The notes: a model not told the origin generated them from the letters alone. Shown: positions 36,239 to 47,360, counted from the first letter of the stretch. The stretch is 64,000 nucleotides of DNA from Lumbricus terrestris (GCA_949752735.1 OX457039.1:46891718-46955717); one strand, 5' to 3'. Numbers and translations are program-made.

Positions 36239-36403
36239 GATTGTCTTTGCATAGGTGTGCACTGCTGATATGTGCTTCTGTTAGAAAGACTCCGCCTCTC
36301 AGCCTCTTGATAGTGTTTGTACAAACATTGAAATAATGCTCCAATGTAAATGTCCCGCATAAATTTCGTTCCATATTCACTGTAAATTACACCATGTTCG
36401 CAC

Positions 36404-36753
36404 CAGGGGCGGATCCAGGGGGCCAATCCGGCCATGGCCCCTTATTTAAAAAGTGCATGGGTCATGCCCCCCCCCATTTGGTTTCAACAAGCCATTAAAT
36501 CAATGCAGCGGGAGAGAAAAGTAGGATACTAGAGAGGCCATGGTATATTATATATTATTGCCTGTGCAGAGATTTCTTCGACCGAGATGACTGATGACTA
36601 GGAAAAAGGTCATCAGTTATTTTGGCAGGGAAAACTGGTATATTTTCCAGATGTTTTGACCAAAAGACTAAAAAAAAGATCATCAGATTTTCTGGCAAAC
36701 AAAGATCACCAAAAAGTTTGCCCCCCCTTCGAAAATTTCTGTATCCGTCCCTG
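36404..36753. mobile_element. hAT-type MITE, 350 bp, perfect 8-bp target duplication
   Basis: It begins CAGGGGCGGATCCAGGGGG and ends TTTCTGTATCCGTCCCTG. GTTCGCAC flanks both sides (36396-36403, 36754-36761). The interior has two GATGACT/TCATCAG modules about 70 bases apart and the GGCCATGGCC block near the left end. Non-coding. Confidence 0.94.
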
Positions 36754-36761
36754 GTTCGCAC

Positions 36762-38534
36762 CCACACATAGTGCTCACATCAAAAAGAAGAAATCTGTTG
36801 AGGGGAGAATATATCTATTTATCTACGCTGTCTTAACGAAGATGGGATAAGTAAAATTGAGACATTAGAAGCAAATACACAATGCAACGTAGAACTTCTT
36901 TTGCATCCGATAACACAAAAGTTATCAAAGAAAAATCAGCATTAGGTCTCTAGACGTTGTCATCTTCTCATTGGTTGATGCTGGAAGGGTGTGTCTTGCC
37001 TTCGCCTTATTACTGCCTTTTAAACTTTTAACTACCACCTGCTAATATTTTTTGGATTCAGAAAAATTTCGTTATCTTTTGGATGTCTTAAACTGTAGAT
37101 TCTTATCTCGGCAATCCATCTCAGCAAGTGACTTGACGACTCTCCAACCAGACCTCAATTTTTGCACTTTTATGTGACATTGCGCTAGTGGAAAGTTTCC
37201 TAATATCAAAAAGAATAATGACTTGCATATCAGAATGAAGCAAATGAGTTCACAGCTTTCACCTTGGTAACTTCGTCACTTTGCGAATTAGTTATTCCTG
37301 TAATGGGCTCGGAGTTACTGAGTAAAGTTGTAAAACATGTTTTATTTACAGATTTCTATCGTTGGTTAAAAGCAAACGCGTAGGCCTATATATAAAGTCC
37401 TAGGCACACGCTTCTTCTATTGCTATCAAATTCACTTGGCAGCCAAAGTAATTAGTCGACAAGACCAGCGTCGTCCATCACGTTTTGCTCTGACTCTGTC
37501 GACTTGAAGGCCTACAGATTAGGCCTAATTGAGATGTCAATTTGTCTAAATTCTGATTTGGCGAATCTGCAAGCGAAGGAGAGAAGAACTTCTGAGATGA
37601 CACTGCAGTCTTTTTCTGTTTAAAACGTCTGAAAGAAGTGAAAACAAATCCTTCGGTTACTAGACCGCGTATTCATGATTTAAAGATTTTCATTTAGTTT
37701 TTTGGATTGTTTTCACAACGGAATTTTCCTGAAGCAAGCCAAGCAAATTTTTTACAAGAAAGCACTATGGTTATACATGTAGTTGGAACTGGCCTAAAAC
37801 TTCATGGGTGCAAAAGTCACGATTTAAAGGACAATAGAAAACCAACAATGAAAGAAACACCGATTTAGCCAACTGTCTCGCTTACTCATTCTTGCAATAT
37901 AACAGTTAGGCCTATAGTAGACCCATTCCTATGCAAACAATATCCCGAATATACCGCACAGCATATCATTAGAAAAGCCCAATAGTTTCGTTATAATGCT
38001 CTATACAGATTATTATGTAAATTACTACTATGAATCTATGATTACAGGGTGCTGTGTTCTAACGCATGTGTAAATACACGCCTACATGTACGTTTCACAC
38101 TAAATCAGGCATAGATTGACAGTATAGACGAGTTGTTGAAAAAAGAAATTAAAGAACACGGGAAAAGAACAAGCAGAGGAATTTGTGTGCAACTGATTCA
38201 CTTACCTGAATATTTCTGAAGTGGCCAAGGTCTAACTTTATCCAAATGTTGGATGGTAAAACCAATTGATTCCATGACGTCCTATGTTTGATTCGACTAC
38301 AGACATTACAAATGAACAAATTTCATTTTGATACATCATAAGGTGCACGTAGAAACACATAGGCCTACATGCTTACATGCATGCGTCACATATACAGTGG
38401 GCAAACCCTCCTATTTAACTTTCGTTTCATTCAATATTCATCTGCTTCAGATCGTCGTCATCGTCATTGTCGTCATCATCCATGTCAAGGTAGGTCTACC
38501 CATCAGCAACATCCACAGATTCGTATAAAACTAA
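36762..38534. other. Downstream flank of the LIM-homeodomain gene
   Basis: No gene or repeat family seen. Several TAGGCCTA palindromes. A further terminal exon of the minus-strand gene is possible, because GGTAAG near 38580 could be a donor, but none was recognised. Confidence 0.5.
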
Positions 38535-38699
38535 TTAGGTGTGAATTGGTAATAGATCTGTTAGAAGCTCTTTCTTACCCTTGTAATTATTCACGATATA
38601 ATGACTCTGTGTTAAGGAATTCTGAACAGCAAACTGTGCTGTTGGTAATTCACGTCGTCCTCTCTTCGCCTCCTTCTGCCGACGATTCTGGAACCAAAC
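38535..38699 (-). CDS. Homeodomain exon 2 and C-terminus of divergent LIM-homeodomain protein
   Basis: Starts at the acceptor TTTGTAG and reads VWFQNRRQKEAKRGRRELP, the end of recognition helix 3 with W48, F49, N51 and R53 intact. It continues for about 38 residues and stops at TAA (38535-38537). The splice falls between homeodomain residues 46 and 47, an intron position shared by LIM-homeobox genes. A possible donor (AAGG|GTAAGA, about 38580) would replace the last 15 residues by an unseen exon. Confidence 0.85.
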   Translation of the reverse strand, partial: VWFQNRRQKEAKRGRRELPTAQFAVQNSLTQSHYIVNNYKGKKELLTDLLPIHT

Positions 38700-39609
38700 C
38701 TACAAATGACAGCAGCAAATGTCGTCGCCTATATAAGTGAATTGTTATTATTATGATCATTGTTATCATTGTTATTATTACTATTGCTATTATTATATTA
38801 TTATTATTATTATTTCTTCGTATTGATATTGTTATTAATGGCTATAGTTCAGAAATTTAGTTAGACAACGCCTTTAGTCAGCAGTTAATTTAAGCCATCA
38901 ATTTAATGGACTAAGGTTTCGACAACCAACGGTAGCCTACATAGTGGTTCGTTGACAGACGTTGGAGGTACCTAGCTCCGCTGCTTCCCCACTGATGACG
39001 GGCTGATTTTGACCAGAAGGATCACTTGTAAAATAGAGCGTCATTTATATTGTGACATCCTTAATTAGCCCATTCGCTAAGCAAGACATACGAAGGTAGC
39101 TATTTAAACCCTAACTGTTTAGGCCTACAATTAGTTGAGGAGGGCAACAAGTAGAGCACGACCTTCTACTGTAAGTGACGTTGAGAAGTGTCATAACAAT
39201 TCGTATTCTCGCTCACTCGTCACTTCATCATCGTAATCTTTATTATGAGTAGGCCTACCATAATCATTATCATACTCATCACCATCATTAGCAGCAACAG
39301 CATTATTCCGCATTAAATTTTGTCAAGCGCCACTAGCTATAGCATAAAAATATTACCAGGTTATGCGTGAATTACTTGTCATACATCCCAACGTAGGCCT
39401 ATACCATACTTACATGTAGGCCTATCTAAGAAGAGAACTGAACTCTGAGCAATTAAGAGTAAAAAAATCTGCCCGCTTGTCCACTAATTGTATTATTTTG
39501 GAATGTTTCTTTTCTTCATTTCATTCATTCATTATAATTATGACTCACTTCACCTACCAAAGTTTCGAATTCGTCACCTTCACCCTTTTCGCATTACATC
39601 ATACTATAC

Positions 39610-39695
39610 GGATAAGATAAGATAAAATAAGAAAAATAAGAGATAAGATAGGATAAGATAAGATGATAAGATAAGATAAGATAAGATAAGACAAG
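39610..39695. repeat. (GATAA)n microsatellite, intronic
   Basis: Degenerate AAGAT/GATAA units in the intron that splits the homeodomain. Confidence 0.9.
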
Positions 39696-39826
39696 ATTAG
39701 TCTTCTGTCTAACTCGCCATGCAGGCGCCTCAACCGTTGTCTCACAACCTGCAGGGTATCTAAGCTAATAATTTCTATGTAGACTATGCAAACGAATTGA
39801 ATAGCAGTTATTATTATTCATCTAAC

Positions 39827-40012
39827 CTGAATGACTCTCAGGCTTAGTCCCGTAATCTGTGCAAGTCGTTCCTTTTTCGGTTTCGTCGGTTTCCGGTCTA
39901 AGAGGAAAGCGGCTTTTAAGACATCCGTCTGCTCCGGTCTTATGCAAGTTCGCGGTTCTCGTTTTTTCTTTGGAGCCTCCTCCAGGGTCGATGATTTTTC
40001 ATCATATTCTTT

Positions 40013-40054
<42 letters not shown>

Positions 40055-40152
40055 TTCTTCTTCTTCGTCACCAGTAACTTTCGTATTTTCGTTCGTGTTC
40101 TCTTTAACGTCATTTTTCTCCTTCACTCTATCTTCTATTTCTTCTTTATTCC
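39827..40152 (-). CDS. Acidic linker and homeodomain exon 1 of divergent LIM-homeodomain protein
   Basis: Begins after ATTTTTATTTAG, two bases completing a Gly codon from the LIM2 exon. It runs through an acidic linker with four Glu and about 14 consecutive Asp (a GAT/GAC microsatellite at about 40014-40056), a basic patch PKKKREPR, and homeodomain residues 1-46. R5, L16 and F20 are all present (EPRTCIRPEQTDVLKAAF, then KPTKPKKERLAQITGLSLRV). It ends ATTCAG|GTTAGA in phase 0. Sequence between helices is closest to the Lhx1/Lhx5 class but well diverged. 326 nt, 108 codons. Confidence 0.88.
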
Positions 40153-40894
40153 CTAAATAAAAATATTGAATAAAGTAGGCTATTTTAAGTTAGTCATTCA
40201 TGGAACCGGCTTCAGTATTCATGACCGAAATTATATTCGATGCATAAAGAAAGCATTGACGCAAAAACAGAGGCCATGGCTCAGAATTAATTACACAAGG
40301 TGTGCAGTTACTATAAGTATAGGCTAATCGATGTTCACGATGAAGACGAGAGAAAGAAGAAAGTCGTCATGAGGTCAACTAAAAAATATATAGGCCTAAT
40401 TATAAGAGGTGGTCAGGTCTGCTACTCTGCAAGCTGCATAAATAATTTAGTTAGCAGGCTAACGACTGACTTACAGATGACGATCTGTTGGCCGTATACT
40501 GTGCAGTCTGCAAAGCTTTGAGTGCATGAAATAGGTTAATAGTTGTAGACTTATCCGGTTATCCTGAAGTTTTTGGTCTTCGGAGATTTTTGGAAAAATG
40601 TTATAGGCCTAGAGCCTAAACACCGACTTGTAAAGGTTTTGTCCTTTTCGCGGTTATTCGTAGTCCTACACACTACAGTCCGTGGTCTATACATACAGAC
40701 ACAGCGCAGGTCTTTAATTTTTCAGAAACGAGGCTCTTGCAATGCGAAACCCAAAGTAAATCCGACACTATAATATACATGTAGTGCTATATATACTGCT
40801 ATATTATAGCAGTGCAGGGAGATACTTCCATTGGGTGCTTATATGAATGTGTCCCCAAACTTCAGTCGCTCAAGTGTACCATGCAGCTTCCTAC

Positions 40895-41118
40895 CTGAGT
40901 CATGATCACTGTCGTTGCCTCTGGCTGTGGAGTGGCTTCTGCAGAATATCAGATGACCTTCGTCGTCTTTGTGCTGATCATCCTCTCCTTCCTCTAATCT
41001 TCTCTGAGATATGACGGACGAGAAGCAGTGGAGATGGAAGAACCTCGATCCACTCCTCTGAACTGGTTCTCCCTCGCACAACCCAATTCCACATCGTGGA
41101 CACTTCTCCCCAAAACAC
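40895..41118 (-). CDS. LIM2 exon of divergent LIM-homeodomain protein, two zinc ligands lost
   Basis: Continues in phase from the LIM1 exon (AG|G gives Arg). It encodes the second LIM domain: FGEKCPRCG, then FFHLHCF, then SSVISQRRLEEGE, and finally HLIFCRSHS. In LIM nomenclature ligands 1-4 (C, C, H, C) are intact. Ligands 5 and 6, normally Cys-x2-Cys, are Ser91 and Ser94 (TCC and TCT, each one base from a Cys codon). Ligands 7 and 8 (C116, H119) are intact. Zinc binding by the second finger should be impaired. The exon ends CTCAG|GTAGGA in phase 1, matching the next exon. Acceptor TTCAGCAG. Confidence 0.85.
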
Positions 41119-41309
41119 CTGCTGAAGATTGAAATGACTACAGACCCGATCCAGTTCATCGTGATCTCAGTCTTATGTTAATAATGTAATGTAATTAGCT
41201 ATTTCTATAATCTTGACAGCGGCAAGATTAGTATCAGCCGCAACAACGACAGCATGATAATGATAATGATGAACAACTGTTACAACTTAAAATAATAGGC
41301 CTGATGACA

Positions 41310-41345
41310 ATGATGATGATAATAATAATAACATCAATAATAATG

Positions 41346-41412
<67 letters not shown>
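41310..41412. repeat. (ATA)n microsatellite, intronic
   Basis: Pure AAT/ATA run of about 70 bases within a looser tract, in the LIM1-LIM2 intron. Confidence 0.92.
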
Positions 41413-41414
<2 letters not shown>

Positions 41415-41554
41415 TAGACTTAGTAGCACTAAAATAATTATGATGAGGGTAACTTGTAGGCTAACTTGTAACTTGTGCAAGACTTGTTTTTGTTAAAGCG
41501 CGGTATAAATGACTAATTGTATTGTATTAGAATCTATTATTAATATAAATTATG

Positions 41555-42290
41555 ATGATGGTAACTTCCCTAAACATTAGTTTCTCTTCCACGGTTCGTG
41601 ACCTGGGTGTTACCCTCGACTGTGAACTCAGTCTCAGCCAGCATGTCAACCTTGTTGCTCGAAGCTGTTACTACCAGCTTCGTCAACTTCGAGTGATTGC
41701 ACGTTCTCTCTCTCATGATGCGCTAGTAGTTCTTGTTCATGCCTTCATAGCCAGTCGAATCGACCATTGCTGATCAATCCTTGTTGGCCTCCCCCTTGGG
41801 GTTCTGGGACGGTTAGATCGGGTTCTGCGCTCTGCTGCCCGGTTCATTGGACGAATCCCTAAATTTTCCTCTGTTTCTACGTGATGTGCTGCATTGGTTG
41901 CCAATAGCCCAACGCATCCATTATCGAATTGCTGCCCTGGTTTCTCGCTGTATCCTTGGTTGTGCTCCCTCCTACCTGCGTGTTCTCTGTCGTCCAGTCT
42001 CTGACATTGAAGCGCGTCGGGCCCTTCGCTCTGCTGCGAAGGGACAACTGCTTGTTCCACGGGCGCTCGCTTAGCTATCAGACAGCGCCGAGCCTTCTCG
42101 GTTGTGGGGCCGTCAATCTGGAATGACCTCCCCTAACCTCCATCTCCTTCGCCAGACCAGTCAATCCCTATTCCTTAAGTCCCTTAAATCTTTTTTCGTT
42201 GCCGTGGCTAGGCTGGGAGCGCCTCTGAGTAGTTTCTTGAAGGGGCGCTATATAAATGCTAATAATGAATGAATGAATGAATAAATAAAA
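41555..42290 (+). mobile_element. LINE 3' part, CR1/L2-like family, decayed
   Basis: Reads FSSTVRDLGVTLDCELSLSQ, CYYQLRQLRVIARSL and, in other frames, DVLHWLPIAQRIHYRI, the reverse-transcriptase thumb and downstream region. The family tail GGGAGCGCCTCTGAGTAG, GGGGCGCTATATAAATGC and an AATG microsatellite follow. It has stop codons and frameshifts. It sits in the LIM1-LIM2 intron, antisense to the gene. Confidence 0.88.
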
Positions 42291-42728
42291 AATAATATCC
42301 ATTTAAGTCACGCTTGGGTAAGATAATTTCAGGGATGAAACATTTTTAGAGAAGGCAAAGACTACAGTCCGGGTAAAATCTCCAAAACTCTCAAAATCTG
42401 CTGAGTAGTTTTGAGGGTTAAGCAAAATAGCCTACATCTACATCGCTTCCTAACTTCTTCTGCGTTTTCTATTCAAATCTTAACTTTAATCAATAGTCAT
42501 CGCTCTATCAGCTTTTTGAAATAATTTATTTATGCTCCTTTCACCGGAAGTAGGAATAAAAAGTTCGTTTAGGAGTTCATTAGAAGTGAATTAATAACTA
42601 TAATTAATGCAAATAGACTAAGGCAATTTAAAACCTTTTGGAGTTTTGGGCCATTTGGCATAGAAAGATTGCGAGCGAGTGCGCTTGATAAACAAACAGA
42701 CAGAGCAAGAGCGAAATTAATATCTTAC

Positions 42729-42898
42729 CTGCAATAGTCATCTCGGCAGTAGAGTTCTCCCTCTTTCAAAAAGCATTTGTCTTTGAGAGAACAATGACAA
42801 ACGCTGCACTGTGCGCAGTTCTCATGCCACGAACGATTATCAATCATCAGAAGATATTGATCTCTGATGACTTGTTGACATACAGCGCAAAATTCCAT
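42729..42898 (-). CDS. Divergent LIM-homeodomain transcription factor: start and LIM1 exon
   Basis: The first coding exon of a four-exon gene (42898 to 38535) for a nuclear LIM-homeodomain regulator of about 294 residues: LIM1, LIM2, acidic linker, homeodomain, short tail. The start is ATG at 42896-42898, because TGA lies in frame two codons upstream. The exon encodes MEFCAVCQQVIRDQYLL, RSWHENCAQCSVC and GELYCRDDYC. All eight LIM1 zinc ligands are present: C4, C7, H25, C28, C31, C34, C51 and D54. The start of the protein within three residues of the first Cys is like Lhx1/Lhx5. Donor TTGCAG|GTAAG, phase 2. All four exons join in consistent phase, so the gene looks intact, although LIM2 lacks two ligands. 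A recognisable Lim1-class gene lies just upstream in the same orientation. Confidence 0.88.
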
Positions 42899-43816
42899 GA
42901 TTCACGACGTTTTGTAATCCACCGAAACTATATATCCATGTTCAGTTTACGTAAGATATGCTTCAGTTGGACTCGATTATAAAAATTTACTAATAGGCTA
43001 CACCTTTCGTCAGTTCTGACTGCCCTTTGCTGTTCAAGTCTGTCAAACAAAATACACACGGAGAAGCTTCCTGTGACGTAGACGTATCTAAGAAAGGAAT
43101 GCTTATAGGGACATTAGATACAACTTCGGGTCAACTTGTTACTTCGTTACGGTTCCTGATTCCATAACTGTACGTAGAGTTCAGAAACGTTTGATATCGC
43201 GATGCCACAATTCGATAGTTCAGTGTCTTGCATTTCAGCTGAGCGATAAAAGTCCTTAGTCGACGATATAATTATCTCTGTGTGGAGGGAAAGAGAGAGG
43301 GAAGGTGGGAAGGGAGAGAGGGAAGATTGGGAGGAAGAGAGAGTGCAATCGAAATAATGAAACTGGACATCATCATAGCAATTTGTTTGCATTTCATTTT
43401 CGACTTCAATCGAGTACATCACTTAACATGAAACCAAGAATTGAACAGTTCTGACTTCCCTATTGTCTCAAATACAGCTACGCAAGCGACATAGTCGCAA
43501 ACGTAAATCGCTTAATAATGAGCCCAATGGCGACGCTATTGTTCCGACCCGGTGGGGGGCGGGGGACTATAGAGCGCTGATCCCATTCTTTCCGTAATGT
43601 TTGCGCATCGTATCAAACCAACAAAGAATCTAAACGACGGAAACCACAGCGATCGTCGGTCACATTCGAATGTCACATTCGAAACAATATTTCGATTTAA
43701 TTTTCGATTTCTTTCGTACGTGCGATACTTTCATTATTAATTGTTTCGTGTGAAGCCAATCCGGTTCTGGTCTCCGTTGGGATTCGATTTCCCATCCGTG
43801 GCGGCGGCGGCATTTG
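42899..43816. other. Upstream flank of the LIM-homeodomain gene
   Basis: It should hold the 5' UTR and promoter, but no motif can be named with confidence. GA-rich patch at 43283-43345. Confidence 0.45.
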
Positions 43817-44062
43817 CAGTTTAACGTCACTGTGTGGTAACAAAGACCATTAGCGACGCCCTCCTCCTTTATCCAGGCTTGGGACTGGCACTGGCAGAGT
43901 GCAACCAGTGGCGGAGTTGGTGTCGAACGGAAGACTTTTCTAGATAGATATCCAACCGAACTCAGCCGCTGCTGGCACTTTGGCAGTGTCAGTCCAAAGC
44001 CTGGGGAAATGAGGAGGGTGACACTAATCACCACTGATACGACAGAGTATCGTTAAACACTG
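43817..44062. mobile_element. Fold-back element, 246 bp, complete
   Basis: The left arm CAGTTTAACGTCACTGTGTG ... CCCTCCTCCTTTATCCAGGC ... CACTGGCAG is matched in reverse by the right arm, which ends CGTTAAACACTG. The arms are about 80 bp each around a centre of about 80 bp. Partial copies lie at 28044, 31612 and 44272. Non-coding; no clear target duplication. Confidence 0.85.
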
Positions 44063-44271
44063 CAAGCAAGGTTCCCAACTCTCCCTCCAAACTTTCCAAC
44101 GCTCTCTGATAAGAGCGTTTAAGTTCCGTAGCACATTAATGAACACACCTTGACACGACGTGTATACGCTACACATGACCATAGATAGGCCAGGATAAGC
44201 TGTATACATAAGTATATATATATATAATATTATATATATATATATATCATACGCTAAATTCGCTAACGTAT

Positions 44272-44342
44272 TAAAAGCCTGAATAAAGGAGGAGGGCGAC
44301 ACTAATCATCGCTGATATGACATTATGTCGTTTTAAACAGCT
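44272..44342 (+). mobile_element. Fold-back element, right arm only
   Basis: GGAGGAGGGCGACACTAATC, then GTCGTTTTAAACAG, matches the right arm of the element at 43817-44062. Confidence 0.75.
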
Positions 44343-44984
44343 AGAAGTCGCTAACGTAGGTAGGCCTACTAGGCTGAATACTCGCCCGTCTAGATAGACG
44401 CATAATTATAGGCAATACCTCAATGCTTGTGAACTAAACAACTCTTGCATGAATGACGATCATCAACCAGCCGACTTATTTAAGCCGTCTGCAAAAGATG
44501 CAGCATCATCTTCGGCATTCACGGACGTATTTAAAGGAGGTTCAGGCCCTATACGGACTTCAGTTGAGCCGCTCAATACCCGAAATGTGTTATTTCAGAT
44601 TCGTTAAAGCCTATTCCGTGTATATTCTGTGTATTTTGCTATTATGTTCATCGGAAAATACTCTCGAAATGGAGCCAAGAAAATTTTCTAACTATTCGTT
44701 ACTGTTTGTCGTTATCCTTCAGTAGTGCGATGATGTTGTGGCAGTAGAAGTAGCGGTGGTGCAAGGAATGACGTAAGAACGTGGCACATTCGGACTATAG
44801 TATAGTCAATGCCATATTATAATATTGACAGACTGTATATTTTTGCTTCCTAAAATGTCAGCGCCAGTAAACGCAGTGGCATGGTGTAGCCTAAATGATG
44901 AATTGATTGAGTACCGATATCGATTACTAGCAATTTCTTGGAGTCACTTTCTCCATGCAGTGTTCCACACGGGGAACGGACATT
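44343..44984. other. Non-coding, nothing recognised
   Basis: A 90-codon plus frame at 44453-44725 has no recognisable domain and poor context. Confidence 0.45.
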
Positions 44985-45108
44985 TTCCCTGGACTTATTC
45001 CCCCCGGACATATTCCCCCGGACATATTCCCCGGACAATTACCTCCGGACGTTTATCCCAGATTTTGACAAGGACATTTATGCCCCCGGACAATTTCCCT
45101 CGGTACAT
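44985..45108. repeat. Degenerate (GGACATATTCCCCC)n tract
   Basis: About seven units of CCCCCGGACATATTC type. The layout resembles one arm of the tandem-repeat TIR elements at 50392-51058 and 62268-63448, but no opposite arm was found before the mariner-type element that begins at 45119. Confidence 0.75.
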
Positions 45109-45118
45109 ATGCATAATA

Positions 45119-45904
45119 CACTGTGTCCGGATGAAAAGTAGTACACAACTAAAAGTGTCATAACCCGGTCAAAACTTTTGGGATTTGTCTGAAATTTTAA
45201 ACAGAGCAACAGTGACCATATCTACACGAGACCCTAAAACCGATTAGAAATATTCTTGAGTTTGTCAAATATATGGGCGTTTTAAATGGAACACCAAAAA
45301 ATTGAACTTTCCAACATGGAAAACCTGAAAGGAAGTTAAATTCAGCTATATCCGGTGTTCAAAATGTTCTTCTTGTTCACGAACACATGACCGTAGACGC
45401 AGTAGCTGTCCCAGCAGACACTCGGCTTCATACCCGCAGCTGTGGCCGCCCAGCACTCCAGACCTCGATCCGGAGTACCAGGTACATTTCCTGGAGGAGC
45501 GCGTTTTTCGTTCACGCGTATTCATGACATCGATAACCGTAGGGTGTAGGGCGCGTCTGATTAAGGAGTGGCAGCTGTTTGACCACGTGATCATCGACCG
45601 GGCCATCAAACAGTGGCGTCCACGTCTGCGGTCGTGTGTCCGTCAACGAGGAGGACATTTTGAACACCAACTGTAGCCGAACTTCACTCTCTTATGTGAG
45701 GGCCCATGTTGGAAACTTTAATTTTTCAGTGCTCCATCGCAAACGCTCATAAATTTGGCAAACTCGCGAATATTTGCAAACGACTTTGGAATCTCGTGTA
45801 CATATGGTCACTGTTGCTGTATTAAAAATTTCAGACAAATCCTAAAAGTTTTGACCGGGTTATGACACTTTTAGTTGTGTACTACTTTTCATCCGGACAC
45901 AGTG
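45119..45904 (+). mobile_element. Tc1/mariner-type fold-back element, 786 bp, with transposase remnant
   Basis: The ends CACTGTGTCCGGATGAAAAG and CTTTTCATCCGGACACAGTG are inverted and flanked by TA (45117-45118, 45905-45906). The inverted arms are about 280 bp each (to about 45395 and from about 45620). Between and into the right arm the plus strand reads a transposase C-terminus: LWPPSTPDLDPEYQVHFLEE with the third catalytic Asp region, then KEWQLFDHVIIDRAIKQW and CVRQRGGHFEHQL with a stop near 45676. The N-terminal two thirds is missing, and the left arm contains an inverted copy of the 3' coding end. Confidence 0.88.
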
Positions 45905-45989
45905 TACATACATAAATACATACATATACATTGTATACATGCATTCATGCACACACAGATATATATATACATATGTCTGTATATATATG

Positions 45990-46009
45990 TATCCACGTAT
46001 GTATGTATG

Positions 46010-46043
<34 letters not shown>

Positions 46044-46448
46044 TGTATGTATGTATGTATGTATGTATGTATGTATGTATGTATGTATGTATGTATGTAT
46101 GTATGTATGTATGTATGTATGTATGTATGTATGTATGTATGTATGTATGCATGTATGTATGTATGTATGTATGACTGTATGTATGTATGTATGTATGTAT
46201 GTATGTATGTATGTATGTATGTATGTATGTATGTATGTATGTATGTATGTATGTATGTATGTATGTATGTATGCATGTATGTATGTATGTATGTATGTAT
46301 GTATGTATGTATGTATGTATGTATGTATGTATGTATGTGAGTATGTATGTATGTATGTATGTATGTATGTATGTATGTATGTATGTATGTATGTATGTAT
46401 GTATGTATGTATGTATGTATGTATGTATATATGTTTGTATGTATTCAT
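45990..46448. repeat. (GTAT)n microsatellite, about 430 bp
   Basis: Nearly pure GTAT from 46015 to 46435 with single-base changes (GCAT, GACT, GAGT). Confidence 0.96.
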
Positions 46449-47360
46449 CTTCAGTATCTGTTTCAGCTAAAATAAGTTCATTAGATGCTGGCAAACGTTT
46501 GCGCAGAAATATCGATTTACGTTGCGATAAAAATATTTTGTCACATTTTTCAATGTACATCCTGTTATCAAAAGACAAAGTAATTAGCGTGAATAAATAG
46601 CCTACATTCCCACTATAGAATTGCATAATTTATTTCTCTGCAAAAATAACTTTTGGATACGTTATAGTTGAAAAAACATGCAAATTTTATGAAAAGTCAC
46701 ACATTTTCGCATATTTTAATTTACTTTGAGCACTTCCGGTTATAAAAAAGACAGCTTTTTTACATCGAAATTCCCTCTACATTGGCATAATTTCTTTCTC
46801 TTCATAATAAATGATGGATGAGATATATTCGATAATCTAAGGGGTTGTATCCAACCACCCCCCACAGGTACCTCGGGTATATCGGGTATAACTTTTGAAC
46901 GGTATGGGGTAGAATCACAAATTGTACCTCAAAATGTGTGCAAATGAGCCCTCTACAGCTACAAGAGGTGTCAGAATGTTATTCCTTACGAAACAAGCTT
47001 GAAATGGGAAAAACCTAGCGTGGTGAATAGTAGCCCCTTGGTAGCCGAGGGTTAAGCATCGCAAACATAACTTTATGCGTCGTTTGATTACAGAAAATCA
47101 ATTATAACAAATTTCGGTTATAATATGGCAGGATGGCAGGTTTCCAGTTGACAATCTAAATGCTAGATTTCAATTAATTAATTTCAAAGTCTTCAACTGA
47201 TTCCGAAGCCATAATTATGTCAGTTGTTGAATTCATCAGAACACATAGACCGGACGGTGATTTTCATCTCACATAGTTAGAACGATTGTTGTCAGTCATT
47301 CTGCCATAGGCCACAGAAAATGCGCTGTATAGCCTAAGTCTGACCATTCTGTCTTCATCA
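46449..47360. other. Non-coding, possible unclassified repeat
   Basis: 46838-47056 (AAGGGGTTGTATCCAACCAC to GGTAGCCGAGGGTTAAG) has the look of an interspersed repeat, but I found no second copy or matching ends in this window. Confidence 0.4.

Noticed and set aside
45860..46626. Long Tyr/Ile/His/Thr and Met/Tyr/Val/Cys frames
   Set aside because: Translations of the GTAT microsatellite; the same holds for 7513-8117 and 12822-13990.
46838..47056. Possible TIR element
   Set aside because: No convincing inverted ends or target duplication, and no second copy in the window.
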